A DNA stretch of 64,000 nucleotides, taken from Nevskia ramosa DSM 11499. Lineage in GTDB: Bacteria; Pseudomonadota; Gammaproteobacteria; Nevskiales; Nevskiaceae. This document shows, piece by piece, positions 55,219 to 63,527 of this stretch. Position numbers and translations under genes: made by a program. The stretch spans positions 248,001 to 312,000 of the forward strand of contig NZ_ATVI01000005.1 in NCBI RefSeq assembly GCF_000420645.1. Direction: 5' to 3'. Numbering within the stretch: the stretch's first letter is position 1; each line of letters begins with the position of its first letter. The notes under the pieces were generated by a model, which saw nothing but the letters and a program-made list of their open reading frames with translations, did not search any database and had not been told where the DNA came from.

Positions 55219-56100
55219 CTACTGGCCGCCCGCGCGGTTGCGGGCTGCGACCAGCGTGTTTTCCATCAGCATCGCCACGGTCATCGGGCCAACGCCGCCT
55301 GGAACCGGCGTGATGAACGCGGCCCGCTCACGCGCCGTCGCGAATTCGACATCACCGCAGAGCTTGCCGCTGGGCAGGCGGTTGATGCCGACGTCGATGA
55401 CGATCGCGCCCGGCCGCACCCAGTCACCCTTGACCATCTCCGGGATGCCGGTGCCGACCACCAGGATTTCGGCGCGGCCGACTTCCTCGGGCAGATCGCG
55501 GGTGCGGCTGTGGGCGATGGTCACCGTGCAGCCGAGCAGCAGCAGTTCCAGCGCCATCGGCCGGCCGACGATGTTCGACTGACCGATTACCAGCGCGCGC
55601 TTGCCGGCGAGCGGCACGCCTGTGGATTTCAGCAACTCGACGCAGCCGAACGGCGTGCACGGCCGCAGGGTCGGCGTTTTCTGCGCGAGACGGCCGAAGT
55701 TGTAGGGATGAAAGCCGTCGACATCCTTGTCCGGCCGAATGCGCTCGATGACCTTGTCGGCATTGATGTGCTTCGGCAGCGGCAACTGGACGAGGATGCC
55801 GTCGATGGCATCGTCGGCGTTGAGGCCGTCGATCACGGCGAGCAGGTCGGTCTCGCTGATGTCAGCGTCGAGATGGTTCGGCGCCGAGCGGATGCCGACC
55901 TTCTCGCAGGTCAGGCGCTTGTTGCGGACATAGATTTCCGAGGCCGGATCGGCACCGACCAGCACCGTGGCCAGCGCTGGTGCCCGGTGTCCCGCCGCAA
56001 GCCACTCCGCCACCGCCAGCCGCACGCGCTCATGAACCTGTGCCGCAACGGCTTTGCCGTCAATCAGGACGGCTGAGCCGTCGGTTAACTGTGCCGTCAC
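55219..56100 (-). CDS. folD: Bifunctional methylenetetrahydrofolate dehydrogenase/cyclohydrolase
   Basis: This enzyme interconverts 5,10-methylene-, methenyl- and 10-formyl-tetrahydrofolate. The family motifs [16 protein letters not shown] (with catalytic Lys), [28 protein letters not shown] and [14 protein letters not shown] are intact. The start is uncertain. GTG at 56100 gives 293 residues, close to the usual 285-300; ATGs at 56157 and 56223 would add unconserved sequence. It is divergent from ccmA. One-carbon supply could link it to formate metabolism nearby. Confidence 0.93.
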   Translation of the reverse strand: MTAQLTDGSAVLIDGKAVAAQVHERVRLAVAEWLAAGHRAPALATVLVGADPASEIYVRNKRLTCEKVGIRSAPNHLDADISETDLLAVIDGLNADDAIDGILVQLPLPKHINADKVIERIRPDKDVDGFHPYNFGRLAQKTPTLRPCTPFGCVELLKSTGVPLAGKRALVIGQSNIVGRPMALELLLLGCTVTIAHSRTRDLPEEVGRAEILVVGTGIPEMVKGDWVRPGAIVIDVGINRLPSGKLCGDVEFATARERAAFITPVPGGVGPMTVAMLMENTLVAARNRAGGQ

Positions 56101-56222
56101 GCCTGGATTCGCTCTCGCCGGGGAAGACGCGAATTGTCTCACGAGGGCAGTCAGCATCGGTGATGGGTCCTTCACGTAAACTTTCGCGACGACTTCCGTG
56201 TTCACTTCCCAGCCTCGCGTCA

Positions 56223-56816
56223 ATGCCCAGCCTGCAGGTCCGACAGCTCGTCGTCACGCGCGGTGACCGCACCGTCATCGACGGGCTCAGCTTCAGTCTG
56301 GCGCCCGGCGAGGTGCTGCATCTGCTTGGCCGCAACGGCGCCGGCAAGACCTCGCTGCTCGAAGTGCTCAGCGGCCTGCGGCGTGCCGAGGCCGGCAGCA
56401 TCGAAGCCGGCGTGGAGCAATCCCAGCGGCACTGGATCGGCCACAAGAACGCGCTCAATCCGGTGCTGTCGGCGCTCGAGAATCTCGACTTCTGGGCCGG
56501 GCTGAACGGCCTGAAGCTGGCGAATCCGAAAGCCGCGATGGAAGCGGTCGGGCTCAATGCTCGTCATGCCAACCGGCCCAGCGGCCAGTTGTCGACCGGC
56601 CAGAAGCGCCGCGCCGCATTAGCCCGTCTGGTCGCAGCACCCCGGCCGTGGTGGCTGCTCGACGAGCCGCTGGCCGGGCTCGACGTGCAAGGTCTTGCGC
56701 TGTTCGCCGGCCTGCTGAAAGCGCATGTCGACGGCGGCGGGGCCGCGATCGTCACCAGCCATCAACCGCTGCCGGGCGATCTGCCGAGCTTGCGCAGCTT
56801 GAGTCTCGACGCATGA
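56223..56816 (+). CDS. ccmA: Heme exporter ATP-binding protein CcmA
   Basis: This 197-residue ABC ATPase of cytochrome c maturation system I has Walker [10 protein letters not shown], signature LSTGQKRR and Walker B WWLLDEP. CcmA with CcmB drives release of heme-loaded CcmE. It overlaps ccmB by 4 nt. The rest of the ccm operon lies about 5 kb downstream. Confidence 0.95.
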   Translation: MPSLQVRQLVVTRGDRTVIDGLSFSLAPGEVLHLLGRNGAGKTSLLEVLSGLRRAEAGSIEAGVEQSQRHWIGHKNALNPVLSALENLDFWAGLNGLKLANPKAAMEAVGLNARHANRPSGQLSTGQKRRAALARLVAAPRPWWLLDEPLAGLDVQGLALFAGLLKAHVDGGGAAIVTSHQPLPGDLPSLRSLSLDA

Positions 56817-57478
56817 GTGCGATTTCGGCCGTCTTCCGCCGCGAGCTGAGCATCGCGCTGCGCCGGCCTGCCGAGTGGGCGCAGCCACTGGTCTTCTACG
56901 GCATCGTCGCGCTGCTGTTTCCGCTGGGCATCGCACCCGACGATCCGGCGCTGAAAACCTTCGCACCGGCGATCGTCTGGGTCGGGGCGCTGCTGTCGGC
57001 ACTGCTTGGCGTCGAGCGCCTGTTCCGCAGCGATCTCGATGACGGCAGCCTGGAGCAGATGCTGATCGTCGACACCCCGCTGGCGATGCTGCTGGCTGCC
57101 AAGCTCGCCGCGCAGTGGCTGCTGACGGCCGCGCCGCTGGTGGTCGCTTCGCCGCTGATCGGCTACGGCCTTGGCATGGATTCCGCAGCGGTTGGCGTGC
57201 TGGTGCTCAGCCTGCTGCTCGGCACGCCGACCCTGGTGTTCACCGGTGGTTTCGCGGCGGCGCTGACCGTCGGCGCGCCGCGCGCCGGCCTGCTGCTGCC
57301 GATCCTGGTGCTGCCGCTGATGACGCCGGCGGTGATTTTCGGCGGCGGTGCGGTGCGGGCTGCGGCAGCTGGACTGTCGCCGGAAGCGCCGCTCTATTTT
57401 CTTGGCGCGCTGCTGGCGCTGAGTCTCACTTTGCTGCCGGTGGCAGCGGCGGGTGCGGTCCGCAACGCGTTAGGGTAG
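56813..57478 (+). CDS. ccmB: Heme exporter membrane protein CcmB
   Basis: This 221-residue membrane subunit has six hydrophobic helices and the motif FRRELSIALRRPAEWAQPLVFYGIV near the N-terminus, with LLGVERLFRSDLDDGSLEQ in the cytoplasmic loop. It partners CcmA. Normally ccmC follows directly; here the next gene is a Crp-type regulator. Confidence 0.95.
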   Translation: MSAISAVFRRELSIALRRPAEWAQPLVFYGIVALLFPLGIAPDDPALKTFAPAIVWVGALLSALLGVERLFRSDLDDGSLEQMLIVDTPLAMLLAAKLAAQWLLTAAPLVVASPLIGYGLGMDSAAVGVLVLSLLLGTPTLVFTGGFAAALTVGAPRAGLLLPILVLPLMTPAVIFGGGAVRAAAAGLSPEAPLYFLGALLALSLTLLPVAAAGAVRNALG

Positions 57479-57499
57479 GCCTTCGAAAGGAGAACGGCC

Positions 57500-58222
57500 G
57501 TGGCAGATCAGGCTTCGGGAAACAAGGGCCCGCGCACAGGCAAGGCCGCTTCATTGAGCACGCCGAGCCTCGATCGTCTGTGCCGCGATCCGGGCTATCC
57601 ATCGTTGCTGGCGATCTCCCGCAACCGGCAGTTGGCGCGCCATCGCGTGGTCATCGAAGCCGGTGCGCGGCCCACCTGTCTGTATCTGCTGGTCAGCGGC
57701 CTGTGCGCGGTGCGCCACACCGGTTCGCAGGGTCAGGACCTGTTGCTGGCCTACTTCTGCCCAGGTGATTTCTTCGGTGAGATGGGCATGCTGCCCGGCG
57801 TTCAGGCGCGCAGTGCGCGCATCGATGTCGCGGCCGACGCCACCTTGCTGGAAATTCCCTACGACGAGTTCCTGACGTTGACCGAACGTCATCCGAGCTT
57901 CTGGCTGGAACTGGCCGGCCAGCTCGCCAGCCGGTTGCGGACCACCAATCGCCGCCTTGCGGAAATGCCGGCGCTGCATGCGGCGGAAAGAGTCTGGCAA
58001 GCGCTGTCCGCGGTGGTTGCCGATGGTGGCGGCAAGCGAGTGCCGGGCGGGCAGGCGCTGCGCATCACCCGTCAAGACCTCGGCAAGCTGGCCGGCTGCT
58101 CGCGCGAACTGGCCGGCACCATCATTCGTGATCTGGCGATTGCCGGCCGGCTGGAACTGCGTGGCCAGACCATTGTGCTGCTCGATCAGCCAGCGCCGTC
58201 GCAGGCCGAACTGGAGCCCTGA
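57500..58222 (+). CDS. Crp/Fnr-family transcriptional regulator
   Basis: This 240-residue regulator has a cyclic-nucleotide-binding domain in which GDFFGEMGMLPGVQARSAR keeps Glu94, Arg104 and Ser105, the residues that hold cAMP in Crp. The C-terminal HTH is RITRQDLGKLAGCSRELAGTIIRDL. There is no Fnr-type cysteine cluster. The start codon is GTG with AAAGGAG upstream. It follows ccmB by 21 nt and is followed by a strong hairpin, so it may be cotranscribed with ccmAB. Confidence 0.9.
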   Translation: MADQASGNKGPRTGKAASLSTPSLDRLCRDPGYPSLLAISRNRQLARHRVVIEAGARPTCLYLLVSGLCAVRHTGSQGQDLLLAYFCPGDFFGEMGMLPGVQARSARIDVAADATLLEIPYDEFLTLTERHPSFWLELAGQLASRLRTTNRRLAEMPALHAAERVWQALSAVVADGGGKRVPGGQALRITRQDLGKLAGCSRELAGTIIRDLAIAGRLELRGQTIVLLDQPAPSQAELEP

Positions 58223-58236
58223 AACACCGCCAGGTG

Positions 58237-58266
58237 GCCCTGCTGTGACCGGGGTCGCAGCAGGGC
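58237..58266. terminator. Strong hairpin after the Crp-type gene
   Basis: GCCCTGCTGTGACC-GG-GGTCGCAGCAGGGC gives a near-complete stem with one G-T wobble pair. There is no T-run on the plus strand, so termination is likely but not certain. Confidence 0.5.
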
Positions 58267-58393
58267 TCCGCAGCTGAAGCCGGATTTTGCGAGCCGGCCC
58301 GCAAGTCGCCGTTGTTGCCGTGCAGCCATTCCGTTTTCCTAGTCGCACAGGGCAAAAGCCCATGCTGGCAACGTGAAAATCAGGGGAAATGGC

Positions 58394-59227
58394 ATGAACA
58401 GAAAGTTCGGGATGATGGGTTACGCAGGCGTGCTGCTGCTGGCCGGCATCAGCGCAGGGACGGCCTGGTATCTGCCAGGCAGCACGACGGAAAACACCGA
58501 CAACGCCTATCTGCGCGCCGACATCACCTCGGTCTCGGCGCGGGTTGGTGGCGCCGTGCGCGGTGTTCACGTCAGCGCCAACCAGACGGTGGCGGCCGGC
58601 GATCTGCTGCTGGAACTCGATCCGCTCGACTACCAGCTTCGCCTCGATACCGCCCACGCCAACGTCATTCAGGCCGAGGCGGCACTCGCCGTCAATGCCC
58701 GCCAACGCACGCTCGGCAGCGGTGATCGCCAGTTGCTCGATGCCGAGCGCCAGGGTTTGCTGGCCAAGCTCAGCGCGGCACTGGCGCAGGAAAATCTTGC
58801 TCGTCACGATCTCGATTCCACCCAGGTGCTGGCACCGCATGACGGCGTGGTCGGTGATCTGGTGGCGATGGCTGGCGCCCGCATCGCACCGGGGCAAAGG
58901 CTGTTATCGCTGGTTGCGGTCGATCAGCCCTGGGTCGAAGCGAATTTCAAGGAAACCCAGCTGCGGCATCTCGCAGTCGGACAACTGGCGACGGTGCGGC
59001 TCGATGCGCTGCCCGGTCAGCTGCTGCATGGCCGGGTCGAAAGCCTGGCGCCGGCCGCCGGCTCGGAATTCGCGCTGCTGCCGGCCGAGAACGCCAGCGG
59101 CAATTTCACTCGCGTGGTTCAGCGGGTCAGCGTGCGGATTGCGCTCAACGAGCTGGTGACGGCCGATGTCGTGCTGCGGCCTGGGCTGTCGGCGAAAGTC
59201 GGCATCGACACGGTTGCGCAGCCATGA
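58394..59227 (+). CDS. HlyD/EmrA-like membrane fusion protein
   Basis: This 277-residue periplasmic adaptor of an MFS efflux pump has an N-terminal anchor helix (GYAGVLLLAGISAGTAWYLPG). ENTDNAYLRADITSVSARVGGAV is the biotinyl-lipoyl-like start of EmrA proteins, and VLAPHDGVVGDLVAMAGARIAPGQRL is its second half. The coiled-coil hairpin is short, so the protein is smaller than E. coli EmrA (390). GGGGA lies upstream of the ATG. It overlaps the pump gene by 4 nt. Confidence 0.9.
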   Translation: MNRKFGMMGYAGVLLLAGISAGTAWYLPGSTTENTDNAYLRADITSVSARVGGAVRGVHVSANQTVAAGDLLLELDPLDYQLRLDTAHANVIQAEAALAVNARQRTLGSGDRQLLDAERQGLLAKLSAALAQENLARHDLDSTQVLAPHDGVVGDLVAMAGARIAPGQRLLSLVAVDQPWVEANFKETQLRHLAVGQLATVRLDALPGQLLHGRVESLAPAAGSEFALLPAENASGNFTRVVQRVSVRIALNELVTADVVLRPGLSAKVGIDTVAQP

Positions 59228-60837
59228 GCGCGCTCGCGCTGCCATTGCCCGGTCGCAACGCACGCAGCTTCAGCATCAGCCCGGCGGCGCGCGCCTGGAT
59301 CGGCTTCACGGCGATGCTGTTCGGCAACTTCATCGCCATTCTCGATGTGCAGATCGTCGCCAGTTCGGTCAACGAGATCCGCGCCGGCTTGTCGGCCAGC
59401 CTCGACGAGATCGGCTGGGTGCAGACCAGTTATCTGATCGCCGAAGTGATCGGCATTCCGCTGTCGGCCTTTTTGTCCCGGGCGTTCTCGACGCGGGTCT
59501 ACTTCGCCGCCTGCGCACTCGGCTTCACGATCGCCAGCCTGGCCTGCGCGATGGCCTGGAATCTGCCGTCGATGATCGTCTTCCGCGCGATCCAAGGCTT
59601 TCTCGCCGGTGGCCTGATCCCGACGACGATGGCAGCACTGTTTCTGATGTTTCCGGAATCACGTCGCGCCACGCCTTACGTGCTGATCGGCATGGTGTCG
59701 CTGCTGGCGCCAGCGGTTGGTGCCGGCACCGGCGGCTATGTCACCTCGGTGCTGTCCTGGCACTGGCTTTTCCTGATCAACCTGCTGCCCGGCGTGCTGG
59801 TGGCCAGCATCGTCTGGCGCTGTGTCGATATCGATGAGCCGCAGCCGGCGCTGCTGCGGAGAGTCGATCTGCCGGGGCTGCTCGGCCTGGCGCTGGCGCT
59901 CGGCAGCCTGCAGTTCGTGCTCGAAGAAGGCATGCGTCGCGACTGGTTCGACGATGCGCTGATCACCGGCTTCACGATTGTCAGTGTCGCCGGAGCACTG
60001 CTGTTCGCGGCAAGAGCGCGCATCGCCGCCGAGCCGATCCTCGATCTGCGCTGCCTCGCCAATCGCAATTTCTCGGTCGGCTGCGCGATCTCCTTCGTGG
60101 TCGGCACCATGCTCTACGGCGTGGTGTTCCTGATCCCGACCTTCCTCGGCCACGTGCGCGGTTACGACAGCCTGCAGATCGGCCAGATCACCATGCTGTC
60201 CGGCATCACCATGTTCCTGTCCGCTCCGATTGCCGGTCGGCTGCAGCACAAGCTCGACCCGCGCTGGATGATGGCCTGGGGGCTGGCGATGGTCGCGCTC
60301 GGCAACTGGCTCGATGCTTCGCTGACCGCCGGTTCCGGCTTCGATGCCTTCCTGCTGCCGCAGCTGGTGCGCGGTCATGGCTTCACCTTCTGCCTGGTGC
60401 CGGCGACCCGGATCGCGCTCGGCACCTTGCCGGACGCGCTGCTGAAAAGCGGCAGTGGTTTGTTCAATCTGATGCGCAATCTCGGCGGCGCCTTCGGCAT
60501 CGCCGGCATCCAGATCGCGCTGCGCCACTTCCGCAGCCTCAACGAGCAGGGCCTGCACGCCAGTCTCGATATTGCCCGCGTGCCGGTACAGGACACGTTG
60601 GCTGCCGCGGGCCGTATTGCGCCGGACGCGATGGGCGAAGTGATAAGTGGGCAGGGCGTCCGGATCGCTACGCGGCTCGCTGGTGCACTGGTCGAGCGCG
60701 AAGCCGCGGTGATCGCCTTCAACAACGTCTTCCTCTTGTTGTCCGGCGTGGTCATCGCCGCACTGTTCCTGTTGCTGCTGGCGAACAAGCCGCAGCTCGA
60801 TCCCCTGGCGATGTCGCCGACCGGAGCTTCGAAATGA
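59224..60837 (+). CDS. MFS drug/proton antiporter, DHA2 (EmrB) family
   Basis: This 537-residue inner-membrane pump has 14 helices. Family motifs include GNFIAILDVQIVASSVNEI (motif D1-like), SYLIAEVIGIPLSAFLSR, FRAIQGFLAGGLIPTTMAAL (motif B) and GAGTGGYVTSVLSWHWLFLINLLPG (motif C, with the WRWIF-type end). It exports hydrophobic toxic compounds together with the adaptor. A 4-nt overlap couples it to the thioesterase that follows. Confidence 0.93.
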   Translation: MSALALPLPGRNARSFSISPAARAWIGFTAMLFGNFIAILDVQIVASSVNEIRAGLSASLDEIGWVQTSYLIAEVIGIPLSAFLSRAFSTRVYFAACALGFTIASLACAMAWNLPSMIVFRAIQGFLAGGLIPTTMAALFLMFPESRRATPYVLIGMVSLLAPAVGAGTGGYVTSVLSWHWLFLINLLPGVLVASIVWRCVDIDEPQPALLRRVDLPGLLGLALALGSLQFVLEEGMRRDWFDDALITGFTIVSVAGALLFAARARIAAEPILDLRCLANRNFSVGCAISFVVGTMLYGVVFLIPTFLGHVRGYDSLQIGQITMLSGITMFLSAPIAGRLQHKLDPRWMMAWGLAMVALGNWLDASLTAGSGFDAFLLPQLVRGHGFTFCLVPATRIALGTLPDALLKSGSGLFNLMRNLGGAFGIAGIQIALRHFRSLNEQGLHASLDIARVPVQDTLAAAGRIAPDAMGEVISGQGVRIATRLAGALVEREAAVIAFNNVFLLLSGVVIAALFLLLLANKPQLDPLAMSPTGASK

Positions 60838-61505
60838 GCCTGATCTTCCGCCTGCTGTGGGTGTTCCTGAGCCAGACGCTCGGCCGTCGCAGCCGGGATG
60901 TCTTCACCGTGCAACGCGTTCACAGCCGCGCGCTGCCGAACGATCTGGACCTGAACCTGCACGTCAACAACGGGAGATTGATGACGTTCATCGACTTCGG
61001 CCGCATCGACTGGCTGTGGCAGATCGGTGCGCTGCAGCAGGCCTACCGGCAGCGCTTCATTCCGGTGATCGGCGATATCTCGGTGCGTTACCTGAAACCG
61101 CTGAAAGTATTCGAGCGCTTCACGATCGAATCGCGGGTGCTGGGCTGGGACGCCAAGTGGGGCTATTTCGAACATCGCTTGCTGAAGGACAACGGCGATC
61201 TCGTGCTGCTGCTGGTCAATCGCGGCCTATTCTGGAAGCGCGGTACCGGCGCCATGCCGATCGCTGAAGTGATCGCCAGTTGCGGCTTCGTCGGCATCGT
61301 GTCCCCAGCACTGCCGGCCTGGGTGCAGACCTGGTCGCGCAGTCTCGACGAGGCGCGGGCTGCCCAGAAGGCGGAGCTTGCGGCGACCTCAGAACCGGTA
61401 ATTCAGCAGCAGGCCGGTGATCAGCGGATTGAGCACCAGGTTGGCGCGGCTCTGCGCGAGGATGCTGCCGTCGGCCGCCTTCAGGTCGATGCGGGAGTTG
61501 GTTGA
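60834..61505 (+). CDS. Hotdog-fold thioesterase (THEM6/4HBT-like)
   Basis: This 223-residue protein has the hotdog core LDLNLHVNNGRLMTFIDFGRIDW with the conserved HxNN and GR, followed by GDISVRYLKPLKVFERFTIESRVLGWD. This matches acyl-CoA thioesterases of the THEM6 type. The final 40 residues run antisense across the convergent OmpW gene (117-nt overlap) and look unconserved. It is the last gene of the efflux operon. It may release a fatty acid or other acyl chain for export, which is inference. Confidence 0.8.
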   Translation: MSLIFRLLWVFLSQTLGRRSRDVFTVQRVHSRALPNDLDLNLHVNNGRLMTFIDFGRIDWLWQIGALQQAYRQRFIPVIGDISVRYLKPLKVFERFTIESRVLGWDAKWGYFEHRLLKDNGDLVLLLVNRGLFWKRGTGAMPIAEVIASCGFVGIVSPALPAWVQTWSRSLDEARAAQKAELAATSEPVIQQQAGDQRIEHQVGAALREDAAVGRLQVDAGVG

Positions 61506-62231
61506 CAGCAGGCCGTAGGACACCGAGCCGGTCAGCGCCCAGTGCTTGCCAATGAGGTAGGACGCACCGCCGTTGAAGGCCAGCGCGACGCTCGATGAGG
61601 CATGGGCGCTGGCACTGGTCGGGCCGGGCTTCAGCGCCAGCGCGGCGAGTGGCGTGCCGAACTGGCTGTTGAGATCGGCCTCGGTGCCTTTGCCGAGCTT
61701 CACATTGGTGAAGAACGTGTAGCCGACGCCGAGACCGATGTAGGGCTGGATGCGACTGGCCGGCGACAGCGGCCGGTACTGCAACAGGGTGATCGGGCTC
61801 CACTGCCGGGCCGTGGCCAGCGGCTGATTGGCGGAATTGCCGAGATCGACGCTGAACAGCGCGCCGGCCGGGCCGGGCGCGGTGACGATGCCGCTGCCAT
61901 TGAGCTTGAAGCGCGGCGGGATGCCGCCCTCGAACTTGACCAGGAAATGATCGCCGAAGGTCTGCACGAAAGTGGCGACCAGGGTCGTCGCGTCGCTGGG
62001 GCTGAACGAGGTGCCGGGCGAGTCGAAGCTGGTCAGCCCGAGGGCGGTGCCGAGCAGGTTCGGGTTCAGCTCGGTGCGCAGGATGGTGCTCTTGCTCTGC
62101 GGCATGATCCGGATCGCGCCGATCTCCACCCCATAACTGACGGCGAATGCCGGTGCTGCGGCCAGGGCCGTGCTGGCGATCACGACCCCGGCTAGGTTTC
62201 GGGCAGACGGGCAGCGGCGAGGGCTGCTCAT
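61389..62231 (-). CDS. OmpW-family outer-membrane protein
   Basis: This 280-residue protein has a signal peptide (LAGVVIASTALAAAPAFA) and an eight-stranded barrel. Features are FGDHFLVKFEGGIPP, IQPYIGLGVGYTFFTNVKLG, SYLIGKHWALTGSVSYG and the terminal NPLITGLLLNYRF, with Phe last. OmpW/AlkL-type porins let small hydrophobic molecules across the outer membrane, which would suit the catabolic genes in this window. The start was chosen at the ATG giving a clean signal peptide. Confidence 0.87.
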   Translation of the reverse strand: MSSPRRCPSARNLAGVVIASTALAAAPAFAVSYGVEIGAIRIMPQSKSTILRTELNPNLLGTALGLTSFDSPGTSFSPSDATTLVATFVQTFGDHFLVKFEGGIPPRFKLNGSGIVTAPGPAGALFSVDLGNSANQPLATARQWSPITLLQYRPLSPASRIQPYIGLGVGYTFFTNVKLGKGTEADLNSQFGTPLAALALKPGPTSASAHASSSVALAFNGGASYLIGKHWALTGSVSYGLLSTNSRIDLKAADGSILAQSRANLVLNPLITGLLLNYRF

Positions 62232-62520
62232 GTGGTGGGAGGGCACGGTGGAAATCCGGAAGAGCAGTGGTTGAGCCCGGACGCTAGCAGCCCAGGCCGG
62301 CAAACCCAATCAGATCGGCGAGAAACCGGTGCGAATTGCGAGCCGGCCGACACGATTGCTCAGGCGGCATCAGGATTTATGGTGATGAAACGCCGACTTT
62401 CTTGAATAACGAAGGCCCTGAAGGAACGGGCATAATGCGCCGCCGGCCCGGCTCCAGCTGTGTCGGAATGATCCTGATTCGTCCGCGTTTTCTACCGCTT
62501 CTGGAGTACTGCGCGACCCC

Positions 62521-63381
62521 ATGTGGACCTGGTTTCATCGACTGGCGTCGCCGCCGACGTTCTACCGTTTCGCCGATCGCCTTGCGCCCTGGCTGCTGAT
62601 CGCGGGCGTGGCGCTGCTCGGCGTCGGCATCTGGCGGGGCCTGTTCATTGCGCCGGCCGATTACCTGCAGGGCGACTCGTTCCGGATCATCTACATCCAC
62701 GTGCCGGCGGCGGCCCTGAGCCTGTCGATCTACACGGCGATGGCAGTGGCGGGCGCGATCGCGCTGATCTGGCGGATGAAGCTCGCCGAGGTCGCGGTGA
62801 TCACTGCCGCCCCGATCGGCGCCAGCTTCACCGCGTTGGCCCTGGTCACCGGCATGCTCTGGGGCAAGCCGACCTGGGGCGCTTACTGGGTCTGGGACGC
62901 GCGCCTGACCGCTGAACTGGTGCTGCTGTTCCTGTACCTCGGCGTGCTGGGCTTGAACTCCGCCTATTCCGATCCCCGTACTGCGGCCCGGGCCTGCGCC
63001 TGGCTGGCGCTGGTCGGCGTGGTCAACGTGCCGATCGTGCATTTCTCGGTGGAGTGGTGGAATTCGCTGCACCAGGGCTCGTCGATTCTCAGCGTCAAGG
63101 GCATCGCCCAGCCGAAGATTGCCGGCGACATGCTGAAGCCGCTGCTGATGACCCTGTCCGGCAGCTATCTGTTTTTCGGTGCGGTCTGGCTGCGGCGGAT
63201 GCAGAACGAAGTGCTGCGTCGAGAGCGTAAAGCCAGTTGGGTGAGAGCCTTCGCTGGGCAAGCACTGCTTGCCGAAGGCTCAAACGACCGGCCAGGGATG
63301 GCCGGGCCGGGGGCCGTCGATGCCGCGACGTCGCGCCAGGGACGGCAGGATGATGTTGCCGGACGAGGACGCGGCGCGTGA
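62521..63381 (+). CDS. ccmC: Heme export protein CcmC
   Basis: This 286-residue membrane protein loads heme onto CcmE. The tryptophan-rich WWD-type motif is present as TWGAYWVWDARLTAELVLLF, with flanking His in YIHVPAA and VHFSVEWW. The body ends near residue 240. The last 45 or so residues are low-complexity and are partly encoded by a palindromic repeat, so the C-terminus is unusual. Its stop overlaps the GTG of ccmD. Confidence 0.95.
   Translation: MWTWFHRLASPPTFYRFADRLAPWLLIAGVALLGVGIWRGLFIAPADYLQGDSFRIIYIHVPAAALSLSIYTAMAVAGAIALIWRMKLAEVAVITAAPIGASFTALALVTGMLWGKPTWGAYWVWDARLTAELVLLFLYLGVLGLNSAYSDPRTAARACAWLALVGVVNVPIVHFSVEWWNSLHQGSSILSVKGIAQPKIAGDMLKPLLMTLSGSYLFFGAVWLRRMQNEVLRRERKASWVRAFAGQALLAEGSNDRPGMAGPGAVDAATSRQGRQDDVAGRGRGA
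63245..63281. repeat. Imperfect palindrome inside the ccmC 3' end
   Basis: GAGCCTTC and GAAGGCTC pair, as do the inner GGCAAGCA and TGCTTGCC, with a 4-nt GCTG bulge. It lies in frame in the ccmC tail and is followed by CAGGGATGGCC-type sequence. Confidence 0.6.
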
Positions 63382-63527
63382 ACGAAAAGCACGCCGTCTT
63401 CATCTGGTCCAGCTACGCCTTGAGCGCCGTGGTGCTGCTGTGGAATTGGCTGGCGCCGCGCTTCAAGCGCAACGAACTCCGCCGCCGGTTGTCCGAGGAC
63501 ACGGCAGAACAGGATCAATCGGAATGA
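63378..63527 (+). CDS. ccmD: Heme exporter protein CcmD
   Basis: This 49-residue single-helix protein starts with GTG overlapping the ccmC stop (GTGA) and ends overlapping ccmE (ATGA). VNEKHAVFIWSSYALSAVVL contains the HAxxIWxSY pattern typical of CcmD, followed by a basic segment RFKRNELRRRL. CcmD stabilises the CcmABC-CcmE complex. Confidence 0.93.
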   Translation: MNEKHAVFIWSSYALSAVVLLWNWLAPRFKRNELRRRLSEDTAEQDQSE

